A DNA stretch of 64,000 nucleotides from positions 212,388,575-212,452,574 of the forward strand of contig JBAIZL010000001.1 in assembly GCA_036971475.1 (NCBI GenBank), given 5' to 3'. Below, piece after piece: positions 51,598 to 60,839 of the stretch. A model generated the notes under the pieces. That model ran no database searches. It had not been told where the DNA came from and saw only the letters and a program-made list of their open reading frames with translations. The DNA comes from Prosapia bicincta. Lineage: Eukaryota > Arthropoda > Insecta > Hemiptera > Cercopidae. The stretch's first letter is position 1. Each line of letters starts with the position of its first letter. Both the position numbers and the translations under genes were made by a program.

Positions 51598-51900
51598 GTT
51601 GCTTGGGCAAGGGGTGCCTAACCTAAGCACACTTCCCAGGTTGCTTGGGCAAGGGGTGCCTAACCTAAGCACACTTGCCAGGTTGCTTGGGCAAGGGGTG
51701 CCTAACCTAAGCACACTTGCCAGGTTGCTTGGGCAAGGGGTGCCTAACCTAAGCACACTTGCCAGGTTGCTTGGGCAAGGGGTGCCTAACCTAAGTACAC
51801 TTGCCAGTCACTTAGTTGCTTGGGCAAGGGGGGCCTAACCTAAGCACACTTGCCAGGTTGCTTGGGCAAGGGGTGCCTAACCTAAGTACACTTGCCAGTC
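51598..51900. repeat. 42-bp minisatellite, about seven units
   Basis: Units of GTTGCTTGGGCAAGGGGTGC then CTAACCTAAGCACACTTGCCAG start at 51598, 51640, 51682, 51724, 51766, 51815 and 51857. The fifth unit is 49 bp long because of an extra TCACTTA at its end. Each unit contains CCTAACCTAA, two copies of the complement of the insect telomere repeat TTAGG. The apparent LLGQGVPNLSTLAR peptide repeat follows from the 14-codon period. Confidence 0.93.
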
Positions 51901-52734
51901 ACTAAACCATACTTACTATAATAATAACGTTAGTGCTTTGACAGTTTTCATTGTTTCTTCCAAAAACGTGTCTAACTGTCCTGCTGATAAAGTCATTTGG
52001 TTAAATAATTTGTTTTACTGAAGACATTGTACAGTTCGTAAACAGTACTAATTGGAAAATTTGTAATTATAAAATCAAAAGAAGAGAAAAGGATATTTTG
52101 AATTATTTACAAAGTTAAATATTGACATTGCTTTATTTGAGGAGAGAAAAGAAAAATATTTTTAACTGAAATAGGTTTATTTAATTAGATAATATTGAGA
52201 ATTGTTCGTTTTGGACAAAATTAAAATCGTAGAAAAGGTGTTGTAGGGACGGATGGATGTATTCGTTTATAATAAGGATAGAACTGTTAGTTCCGCGGCG
52301 TATCGTTGCTAGGGCAGACCTTTTAAATTGATTAAAAGTTGCACCTCGTGAAAGAAGTTGTCGACAAGTAGTTCGCGCAGTACGTTAAAGCTGGCAAAGT
52401 TTCTTTCTTGGCTCGATCTTTCCTGCGAAACTTTTCCCATCAACTTAGTATTAGGATTTACAGATGTTCACAAATAACCTGTTCATAGTGCTAATGTTGT
52501 CAGACAATGCGACGAATAGTACAGAGAGAAAATAGACAACTTTGTGAACATACCCTAGGAGCAAACTATAACATTATATGCTACTTACTTTATACGCTTT
52601 GGGAGATATACACATTATTGCTGCAGTATTTAAATCCATTACGTTTACACTTTAAACATGCAAAACGTTTTAAGTACAAACATAAGACAAAATATTTATA
52701 CACTACAGGTATCTATGGTAAAATCTGTATACCT
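51901..52734. other. AT-rich intron, no gene seen
   Basis: No domain or repeat is recognised. A 78-codon frame (52507-52743) runs into the LINE start and has no family signature. GC content rises sharply at about 52735. Confidence 0.5.
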
Positions 52735-53226
52735 GCGGACTAGCCGCACCTACGAGGGGTTTGGCGTCCCTCGCGGTACCCTAGCCTAACACTACACCAC
52801 TCACAAAGCATACACATACACGTACATACACCAACACAATCTATACACATTTCAACACTAACATCTTCTCTTAGGGAATTTTGACTGGTCAGAACCGTTG
52901 CGCGTTGGGAGTGCTGAAAAGTCCAGAGCGTGACAAACTCTGGTCTGTGACTCTGCTGTGAGCTTGCTCTGCCGAAGACGTATGCGCGGTTGCTGGTCCG
53001 ATAGCCACTTCGGTCCTTGGTCAGGGAGTGTCCACGGTGCACAGGTGTCGGAGCCTATGCACAGTATTACGAGTTGTCGACTGATGCCTATCCAGTCGAG
53101 CTAAGGAGGAAACTATGGGCCCCAAAGTTCCGGGGGTTGGAAATGATCGAAAGTGATCCATGGGTGTACCCGTTCTCATAGTCTCGCCCGTAACGCCTGA
53201 CACGATGGTTAGCTTAAAAACAACTT
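52735..53226 (+). other. Probable 5' leader of the LINE
   Basis: GC-rich sequence in an AT-rich intron that leads directly into ORF1. Two small inverted pairs lie at its start: GCGG/CCGC (52735-52747) and CGAGGG/CCCTCG (52753-52773). No open frame here matches a known protein. The exact element start is inferred from the change in composition. Confidence 0.55.
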
Positions 53227-54116
53227 ATGGAAAACCAACAAATGTCCAACCAGTTGAATGTAAAGAGGCGTCCTGAGGTTTCTCCGAAAATGCCTAGGGA
53301 AGTAAATACGATGAGGAAAGAAATGGATTTAGCGTCACCAAAGTTCTTAATTGTGTCTTGTACAGAAGAAAGAAAAGATCTTTCAAAGGTATCGCCTTTT
53401 GTAATTCAAAAGGCTATAACTGGATGCGCAGCAGGACCTGTCTCTTCCATAAGGAAGTTAAGGAACGGAACACTGCTGTTAGAAACAAGCAATTCGAAGC
53501 AGTCACAGTTATTAAAAATGACGTCCTTCTTTGATCAGGTCAAGGTTTCGGTGACTGTCCACAAAACCTTGAACTCATCAAAGGGAGTAATATCATGCAG
53601 GGATCTGTTGTATGTCCGTGAGGAAGAAATAAATCAGAACTGGTATCAGAAGGTGTAACAGATGTCGTACGAATTATGAGGTTGGAAAACGGTCAGAGAG
53701 TTCCAACAACATCAATTATCCTGACATTCAGGAAACCATCTATCCCGGAATATTTATTTATTTAGTGTGCATCTGAAGGCCATACTGATAACGTTTGCAC
53801 AAGTGCTCCGAAATGTCCAAAATGTGCTGGTGATCACCCTGCTCGCTCCTTTAACTGCCCAAAGTTCAAGAAGGAGAAAGCGATCCTCAACATAATGGCA
53901 AAGGACAAAACTTCTTTCCACGAAGCGAAAAAGAAGTTCAAGTCAACTCAACCTAGACTTGAAACGAAATATTATGCCTCATCTATCACCACTGAGAAGT
54001 CGTGTTCCAACTGCGTTGAGCTAAACAAGAAAATTGAAGTTCTCACTGAGCAAGTTAGCCAGCTATTAGCATTGGTGACGAAAAATTCTGTTTCCAACTT
54101 AAAGAATAATGTTTAA
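53227..54116 (+). pseudogene. LINE ORF1 (gag-like nucleic-acid-binding protein), broken
   Basis: ORF1 proteins of jockey-type LINEs bind element RNA. The first frame (53227-53658) contains SPKFLIV, VSPFVIQKAITG and KLRNGTLLLETS, the usual RRM-like N-terminal region. Near 53640 the sense reading shifts frame (ELVSEGVTDVVRIM, then TSIILTFRKP). At 53763 it meets an in-frame TAG. Directly after come CASEGHTDNVC and CPKCAGDHPARSFNC, one CCHC knuckle lacking its first cysteine and one complete C-x2-C-x3-H-x6-C knuckle. The lysine-rich tail ends at 54116. One frameshift and one stop make it non-functional. Confidence 0.82.
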
Positions 54117-54447
54117 TGTGCGAAGAAATCTCCATTGCCAGTTACCTCTGCGAAAGTTAGAAGAAGCAAGACACTATTAGACAAGTGCGAAACCTACTCC
54201 AACTATGGGTAATAATAATAAAAATAACAACAAAGCTGCACCTGTGAAAGTGGATGCAAAATTACAAGCGACTCAAAAGAGGACCATTTCTAACTCCCCT
54301 TCTGAGTCAACAAATTCCTCAAATTCCACCACTACAATAGTGGTGATGGATTCTGATGACTCTTTGCCTGGAACGTCCAACATTCCAGGCCAACAAATTG
54401 TCAATGACGGCAGTGAGAGCCAGGTGAATCCATTTCACTAAAATACA
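54117..54447 (+). pseudogene. LINE region between ORF1 and ORF2
   Basis: The frame at 54205-54441 encodes a low-complexity Ser/Thr/Asn-rich peptide (ISNSPSESTNSSNSTTTIVV, then MDSDDSLPGTS). It could be the variable C-terminal part of ORF1, now separated by stops, because jockey-type ORF1 proteins often have low-complexity regions. It ends 6 bp before ORF2. Confidence 0.5.
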
Positions 54448-55430
54448 ATGTCCACACCTAAACAAACCGTGATTCAGTGGAACATTAACGGTGTTAGAAG
54501 TCACATTGAGGATCTCAAAATAATTGTAAGACATGTGTCTCCTATGTACATCTGCATTCAAGAGACACATCTCCATGAATCGCACAATTTCTATCTAAGG
54601 GAGTATTCAGTTTACAGATCGGACTTCGTTACAGAAAATCGAGCGTAGCCGTTACAGAGGTGGCGTAGCTATTCTAGCCCGTAACTGTGTCGACGCCGTT
54701 CCTGTGAGCTTAATAACTCCCTTACAAGCAGTGGCAATTCAAACAGCTGTTCCGTACAAACTCACTCTCTGTTGTGTCTACCTTCCACCAAGTGACAACC
54801 TGCAACAGAGAGATCTTGTAGACCTCATAAATCAGTTACCGACTCCGTTTTTATTAGTGGGCGATTTCAATGCCCACAATGTTTCATGGGGTTCACCAGA
54901 ATGTAACCCGCGAGGTAATCTGATCGAAAGCATCAGATCGGAACTGGATTTATTCCTGCTAAATGACGGTTCTCCGACACATTTAGCAGCGTCAACAGGT
55001 GGATGGACGGCTGTAGACTTGTCATTATGCAGTCCTGCCTTGGCTACAAGGTTAAAATGGTCAGCATTGCCTGATCTTTAGAGTAGCGATCACATTCCTA
55101 TTGAGATCTCTATGTGTGACTCCTCACCCTGTTGTGTTCGACATCCCCGTTGGATAGTGAAAAAAGCCAACTGGGAACAATTTTCACAAGATCTAGAATC
55201 ACTGGACGTGGATTACTTGGCTCCTATTGATGACATTGTAAATTCATTTACAAAAACCGTTTTGAATGCCGCCGGAAAGGCAATTCCGAAAACCTCATCC
55301 ATACCACGACGACCACCTGTGGTGCACATTGTAAATCTAGCGTAGGTAGTAAGCGCTCCTAGTGGGCGAAATTGAAAGATATCGTACGAGTTAGTAACTT
55401 AAGGCAATTAGGCACATCACGCCATGTGAC
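54448..55430 (+). pseudogene. LINE ORF2 fragment: APE-type endonuclease, broken, no RT domain
   Basis: The endonuclease nicks target DNA to prime reverse transcription. Visible motifs in order are QWNINGVR (catalytic Asn), CIQETHL (catalytic Glu), RYRGGVAILAR, VYLPPSD, LLVGDFNAHN (Asp, Asn), IESIRSELDLFLLNDGSPTH, TAVDLSLCSP and SSDHIPIEI (Asp-His pair). A frameshift near 54640 separates the first 66 codons from the rest. TAG codons interrupt at 55079 and 55343. In another frame, weak linker-like similarity (CKSSVGSKRS, WAKLKD, NLRQL) continues to about 55430. Nothing of the reverse transcriptase follows. A 5' start at 54448 is natural, six bases after the stop of a 78-codon frame. Confidence 0.85.
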
Positions 55431-55511
55431 GTAAACATGAGGTGATACCTGTGAACCAATCAGAATTTCATATATATAAATAAGGGTGGAAGTTTGTTGG
55501 AAAATTTCAGT
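55427..55511 (+). promoter_or_regulatory. Promoter-like cluster (CRE-like, CCAAT, TATA, Inr)
   Basis: In order on the plus strand are TGACGTAA (about 55427), ACCAATCAG (about 55455), TATATATAAATA (55470-55481) and TTTCAGTT (about 55504-55511, initiator-like). The TATA to initiator spacing is about 35 bp, close to that of RNA polymerase II promoters. A sequence with an ATG at 55626 follows. It may be the promoter of another transposon or a solo LTR joined to the truncated LINE. Function is unproven. Confidence 0.35.
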
Positions 55512-55625
55512 TAGCGCGTCCTTGCAACGACCCCACTTCACTAAAAGTCTTCGAACGATACGGACGTGATGGAATTTTCGGACATAACTTAGAAATTAGT
55601 AAGCTTCCAGTATTCAAAATTTAAG

Positions 55626-55706
55626 ATGTCAAGGCCGGTACCAAATTTTATAAACGCAACTAAAGAAGAAGTCAGAAGCGATTATTTATGTGTTTCCAAT
55701 AAGTAA
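55626..55706 (+). CDS. Small ORF (26 aa) downstream of the promoter-like cluster
   Basis: The first ATG after the promoter-like cluster that I noted opens a frame beginning MSRPVPNFINATKEEVRSDY and ending LCVSNK before TAA. The stop overlaps an AAGTAAAGG that could act as a weak splice donor, so this might instead be the first coding exon of a spliced (transposon) gene. No family is recognised; chance is a fair alternative. Confidence 0.2.
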   Translation: MSRPVPNFINATKEEVRSDYLCVSNK

Positions 55707-56775
55707 AGGTTTATATCATTTTTGTTTAGGAGCGCTGATTTGTAAGAGCGATGTGCAGTGATTAGTGTACAAAAGCTATGTACAATGTTTAATGATATGT
55801 GTTAAAGTGTTTTACAAGTAATGTACACAGCCAGGTACGTTTTAGATAATAATAAAGAAAATGTGTTATAATGTTAACAAACTTGAATTTTAAATGATAA
55901 ACGGTTAACACATGAAAGGTAGAAGTTGCGTTTGAATATTTACTTCTAAAATTAAATTGGAAAACTAAAGTTACTACCTTCTCGATATATATAAATTTTA
56001 AAGGTTAATAAGTAATTAAAATGTATGGAATAGTTAGCAGTAATTAAAGGTTAATTACTCGACACATTGGTGTCATTTGTTCTTTTGTAATTTGTCATTG
56101 ATTAATAAATTGTTTAACTTTGTATTTTAAAACTTTCAATTCTTATTTGACAAGAAACCTAGTTCTAGCTTTAAAATAGAAGACCGTTTACAGAGAGACA
56201 TTATTATGCCTTAGTTGTAACGGAGAACTAGAGGCCTGGTAAGTAAGGTTAATTAATTTGTTAATTAGTAATTAAAACACCTTTTTAATAAAGATAAAAA
56301 CTTACCCGAGGTAAAAAGGGCTAGAACGTTACAACTGTTACCTTACATAATAGTAACCGGAATACATGCTGTTGTCTCTTTCCCCTCCCTTCCTCCCTCA
56401 GCTATAATACGAGTAAGGGTAGAAATATTGAACTATCTTGTATGTATAATTTTAGTTCGGTATTTATATAGATTTTACACGTCACAAATATTGCAAACAA
56501 ATTATTCATGCTGATATATACAACTGTGGGGGGATAAATTTGCCTTTCAAATTTATCAATACACTTTGAATTTCATTTTACAATGTAATGCCCAAGATGT
56601 AAAATACTGTTTTTGCTTTGTTTAAAACTAAATTCCGTTTGTCTGCTCCATACAAAAACTTGATTTTATAAAGTTGTGTGAAAAAAGGGTTTCTTTGTCA
56701 ACATTTGTAACGTTCACCCTCTAGCGCTTAGTCCATGAGGACTTAATATCGTGGGCGTATGAGGTCGATGCAAGT
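55707..56775. other. AT-rich intron, no gene seen
   Basis: Very AT-rich sequence with scattered TTAATTAA-type motifs and no frame of interest. Confidence 0.6.
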
Positions 56776-56822
56776 CACTTTAATTCAAGTTTCTATGAAT
56801 CACTTTCAAGTTTCCTATGAAT
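56776..56822 (+). repeat. Short tandem duplication just upstream of an acceptor
   Basis: CACTTTAATTCAAGTTTCTATGAAT (56776-56800) is followed by CACTTTCAAGTTTCCTATGAAT (56801-56822). The second copy lacks three of the first copy's bases. It abuts the acceptor ATATTTTGCAG of exon B, so it duplicates part of the branch-point/pyrimidine region. Confidence 0.8.
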
Positions 56823-56833
56823 ATATTTTGCAG

Positions 56834-56949
56834 TGTCGCAGTATCGATACCACATTGTCGGAGGCAACCAAGGAGGAGTGTTTGAAGTCGACGAAAACAG
56901 TGGTGACATTTACGTGGCCTCACCTCTTGACTACGAGACAAGAAAATAC
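56834..56949 (+). CDS. CadN: Cadherin exon B (neural-cadherin-like)
   Basis: A 116-bp exon between ATATTTTGCAG and GTAAGT. It starts with the last two bases of a codon begun on exon A (joint reading EEVSQYRYHIV) and ends in phase 0. Its sequence runs SQYRYHIVGGNQGGVFEVDE and then NSGDIYVASPLDYETRKY. This is the middle of a cadherin repeat: a YxIxGGNxGGxFxVD strand pair, the SGDIYV turn typical of the family and the LDYE motif whose Glu takes part in interdomain calcium binding. Reading from exon A through exon C gives one continuous EC repeat of normal size (about 105 residues). Confidence 0.93.
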
Positions 56950-57034
56950 GTAAGTGTCCCCGGTTCGTTGTTGTGAACCTGTTTCAGTGGGTAATGTTGC
57001 ACAATGTTAACACTCTTCCTAAAACATTTTACAG
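56950..57034 (+). other. Short (85-bp) intron between cadherin exons B and C
   Basis: A phase-0 intron from GTAAGT to CATTTTACAG. Its 85 bp contrasts with the 7.6-kb intron before exon B and the intron of more than 49 kb before exon A. Confidence 0.9.
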
Positions 57035-57199
57035 TACGAGCTGAACGTGACTGTGAGCGACTACGCGAGGGAAAACTTCACGATGGTGACGGTCAACGTG
57101 AGGGACGTCAACGATAACCCACCGGTGTTCGAGAGGGCTACGTACAGGACGCAGATCACGGAGGAAGACGACAGGAACTTGCCTAAAAGGGTGCTCAGA
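57035..57199 (+). CDS. CadN: Cadherin exon C with DVNDNPP calcium-binding linker
   Basis: A 165-bp, 55-codon, phase 0-0 exon between CATTTTACAG and GTGAGT. It encodes the end of one EC repeat (YELNVTVSDYARENFTMVTV, then NVRDVNDNPPVFER) and the first strands of the next (ATYRTQITEEDDRNLPKRVL, then R). SDYA supplies the DxA-like site, DVNDNPPVF is the canonical DxNDNxPxF linker, and ITEED carries the PE/EED acidic ligands of the following repeat. The last segment matches my recollection of insect Cadherin-N closely, which is the main basis for the gene symbol. NFT could be N-glycosylated. The next exon should begin with the codon after LR and is outside this window. Confidence 0.95.
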
Positions 57200-58234
57200 G
57201 TGAGTAAACTTTAAACTAGCTTCCATAACGAAGACTGTAACATTAGAATGGAAAAAAAGTTGTGTTTTTACAAAACATAATTAAAGGACTTTAGGTGGTG
57301 CAAGAAGTCGTTTGCACTTGTTTGTGCGAGACTTCAAACTTGGCGCTGGGTTCATCTAAATAATGTGGCAACAAGTCTTCAGCGTGCACAAGTGAGACGT
57401 GAGTTGATGTACTAGTGTTAATATGCTGCTGTATTTATTATACACGTATGTTGCCATTAGGCGTTACGGTATAGCTGTGTCAGTAATGGCTGATAAGCGA
57501 CCGCTGATGGCAAAATATGACAAGTACGCTCTTGCGTATATGTTCGAAGTAGTTTAGTCAGAACAGACTACGATGTAAAGCCAATATTGTTCAAGATAAA
57601 CTTTGCATCGTAGAGGTCCTAACGGCAGATCACAGTTCCGATAGTGACGTTTGCTGCAAAATATTAGGGCGAAATGAATCTCGGGAAAAACAATATGTTT
57701 CTCTTCTGAAATACTTGGAAAATGTGACTGGGCAGACATTTCCCCCGCTTGTTTGCTACCTCCAAACAAAGCCGTATTTCTTAGAATATCACGATCAGGA
57801 GGATAATAGGTGGCTGGTATTGGAAGGTATTGGGTCAGGAAGTTAATAGATATAGCCAGGTATTGGTCTTGAAAACGTTTTAATATTCAGGGCTGTAGGT
57901 TTTAGAGCGCAAGCTGCCTATAAGGTATTGCTTGAGATGTGTGTGGACACGAATCACGTAAGGCAACAGCATCGCGTAAGAAGGATGTGCAAATACTCAA
58001 AGTGAAATGATAAAGCTCTGTGGAAACAGATGTAGGCAGCAATAGAACAAGCGCCCAACATGTGGTGCCACGCTGCGATGGAACTAGTTAAAATTAATAT
58101 TTTCTCTCATGAAGGTCCGTTAATTTCATTTTCTTTTCAGTTGCATTTTATAACTAAATACAAAAAGTGAAACAATGTATTTAAAACTTGTAGTTTATGT
58201 ATCACTATTTTAAAACCTCCCTATATTAGAAATG
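57200..58234 (+). other. Intron downstream of exon C
   Basis: Opens with GTGAGT. It is less AT-rich than the other introns and contains one unexplained open frame at 57556-57846 (next entry). The rest, including 57850-58140, shows no recognisable domain or repeat. The 113-bp array begins at about 58235. Confidence 0.6.
57556..57846 (+). other. Unexplained 96-codon stop-free frame (possible coding relic)
   Basis: Frame bounded by TAG at about 57550 and TAA at 57844-57846, with no ATG near the start. The peptide includes KLCIVEVLTADHSSDSDVCC, then YVSLLKYLENVTGQTFPPLV and YFLEYHDQEDNRWLVL. Composition looks protein-like, richer in D/E/L/V than surrounding frames. A short ATG frame (MADKRPLMAKYDKYALAYMF) ends just upstream at 57486-57556. 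I recognise no family; an old transposon or gene fragment is possible, as is chance. Confidence 0.25.
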
Positions 58235-60039
58235 CGGCAGCGTATTCTCGAAAGAACCTGTCTTTTAGCTTCCCCCTCGAACTAGAGGCATGAACCTGTC
58301 TTAAAACACTGACTACTTCATAAACCCTACCACACATTCCTGAAGCATGTCTCATCTCGTTCACTACTACTTTAGACCTATCATCTTTCTTGAGACGTGA
58401 CATTGTCTCATCTTGTTAACCACTACGCTATCCCTTACCTTTATTCTTGAGACATGACCGTGTCTCATCTCGTTCTCTACTACTTTAGACCTATCCTCAT
58501 TCTTGAGTCGTGGCACTGTCTCATCTTGTTAACCACTACACTATCCCTCACTTTTATTCTTAAGACATGGCCGTGTCTCATCTAGTTCTCTACTACTTTA
58601 GACCTATCATCTTTCTTGAGACGTGACATTGTCTCATCTTGTTAACCACTACGCTATCCCTTACCTTTATTCTTAAGACATGACCGTGTCTCATCTCGTT
58701 CTCTACTACTTCAGACCTATCCTCATTCTTGAGTCGTGGCACTGTCTCATCTTGTAAACCACTACACTATCCCTCACCTTTATTCTTGAGACATGACCGT
58801 GTCTCATCTCGTTCACTACTACTTTAGACCTATCCTCATTCTTGAGTCGTGGCACTGTCTCATCTTGTAAACCACTACACTATCCCTCACCTTTATTCTT
58901 AAGACATGACCGTGTCTCATCTCGTTCTCTACTACTTCAGACCTATCCTCATTCTTGAGTCGTGGCACTGTCTCATCTTGTAAACCACTACACTATCTCT
59001 CACCTTTATTCTTGAGACATGACCGTGCATCATCTCGTTCACTACTACTTCAGACCTATCCTCATTCTTGAGTCGTGGCACTGTCGCATCTTGTAAACCA
59101 CTACACTATCCCTCACCTTTATTCTTGAGACATGACCGTGTCTCATCTCGTTCACTACTACTTTAGACCTATCCTCATTCTTGAGTCGTGGCACTGTCGC
59201 ATCTTGTAAACCACTACACTATCCCTCACCTTTATTCTTGAGACATGACCGTGTCTCATCTCGTTCACTACTACTTTAGACCTATCCTCATTCTTGAGTC
59301 GTGGCACTGTCGCATCTTGTAAACCACTACACTATCCCTCACCTTTATTCTTGAGACATGACCGTGCATCATCTCGTTCACTACTACTTTAGACCTATCC
59401 TCATCCTTGAGTCGTGGCACTGTCGCATCTTGTAAACCACTACACTATCCCTCACCTTTATTCTTGAGACATGACCGTGTCTCATCTCGTTCTCTACTAC
59501 TTCAGACCTATCCTCATTCTTGAGTCGTGGCACTGTCTCATCTTGTAAACCACTACACTATCCCTCACCTTTATTCTTGAGACATGACCGTGTCTCATCT
59601 CGTTCTCTACTACTTCAGACCTATCCTCATTCTTGAGTCGTGGCACTGTCGCATCTTGTAAACCACTACACTATCCCTCACCTTTATTCTTGAGACATGA
59701 CCGTGTCTCATCTCGTTCACTACTACTTTAGACCTATCCTCATTCTTGAGTCGTGGCACTGTCTCATCTTGTAAACCACTACACTATCCCTCACCTTTAT
59801 TCTTAAGACATGACCGTGTCTCATCTCGTTCTCTACTACTTCAGACCTATCCTCTTTCTTGAGTCGTGGCACTGTCTCATCTTGTAAACCACAACACTAT
59901 CCCTTACCTTTATTCTTAAGACATGACCGTGTCTCATCTCGTTCTCTACTACTTTACACCTATCCTCATTCTTGAGACGTAGCAATGTCTCAACTTGTTA
60001 ACCACTACGCTATCCCTTACCTTTATTCTTAAGACATGA

Positions 60040-60520
60040 CCGTGTCTCATCTCGTTCACTACTACTTTAGACCTATCCTCATTCTTGAGACGTGGCAATA
60101 TCTCATCTTCTTAACTACTACACTATCACTCACCTTCATTGTTGAGACATGACCGTGTCTCATCTCGTTCTCTACTACTTTAGACCTATCCTCATTCTTG
60201 AGACGTGGCAATGTCTCATCTTCTTAACTACTACACTATCACTCACCTTCATTGTTGAGACATGACCGTGTCTCATCTCGTTCTCTACTACTTTAGACCT
60301 ATCCTCATTCTTGAGACGTGGCAATATCTCATCTTCTTAACTACTACACTATCACTCACCTTCATTGTTGAGACATGACCGTGTCTCATCTCGTTCTCTA
60401 CTACTTTAGACCTATCCTCATTCTTGAGACGTGGCAATATCTCATCTTCTTAACTACTACACTATCACTCACCTTCATTGTTGAGACATGACCGTGTCTT
60501 ATCTCGTTCTCTACTACTTT
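60040..60520. repeat. Homogenised 113-bp run with CTTCATTGTTGAGAC variant
   Basis: Four consecutive units share CTTCTTAACTACTACACTAT and CACTCACCTTCATTGTTGAG, variants rare elsewhere until about 61380-61500 and 63290-63930. This marks a recently amplified sub-lineage. Confidence 0.75.
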
Positions 60521-60839
60521 AGACCTATCCTAATCCTTGAGACGTGGCAATTTCTCATCTTGTGAACCACTACGCTATCCCTTACCTTTATTCTTAAGAC
60601 ATGACCGTGTCTCATCTAGTTCTCTACTACATTAGACCTATCCTCATACTTGAGACGTAGCAATGTTTCATCCTGTTAAACACTAGACCATCCCTCACCT
60701 TTATTCTTGAGACATGACCGTGTCTCATCTCGTGAGCTACTACATTAGACCTATCCTCATACTTTAGACGTAGCAATGTTTCTTCCTGTTAAACACTAGA
60801 CCATCCCTCACCTTTATTCTTGAGACATGACCGTGTCTC

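Larger units (their letters stand above)
52735..55430 (+). mobile_element. Degenerate, 3'-incomplete non-LTR retrotransposon (jockey-like LINE)
   Basis: A GC-rich 5' leader is followed by a gag-like ORF1 with CCHC zinc knuckles and an ORF2 that starts with an APE-type endonuclease, all in plus orientation. The order and the sequence style (RGGVAILAR, GDFNAHN..WG, SSDHIPI) fit the jockey clade of arthropod LINEs. Frameshifts and stops break both ORFs. The reverse-transcriptase domain, 3' UTR and poly(A) tail are absent: similarity fades about 55430, just past the endonuclease linker. LINEs are normally truncated at the 5' end, so losing the 3' part while keeping the leader implies a later deletion or replacement. 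Confidence 0.85.

Noticed and set aside
51518..51838. 106-aa ORF with LLGQGVPNLSTLAR repeats
   Set aside because: Product of the 42-bp minisatellite (14 codons per unit).
52735..52800. HDV-like self-cleaving ribozyme at the LINE 5' end
   Set aside because: Two hairpins (GCGG/CCGC and CGAGGG/CCCTCG) drew attention because some LINE 5' ends carry such ribozymes. I could not fit the double-pseudoknot order of P1, P2 and P3. A covariance-model search would decide.
54319..54585. Minus-strand ORF of 88 aa
   Set aside because: Shadow of the LINE ORF1/ORF2 junction on the opposite strand.
57029..57226. Minus-strand ORF of 65 aa over exon C
   Set aside because: Antisense shadow of the cadherin exon; the plus strand has the splice sites and the conserved cadherin motifs.
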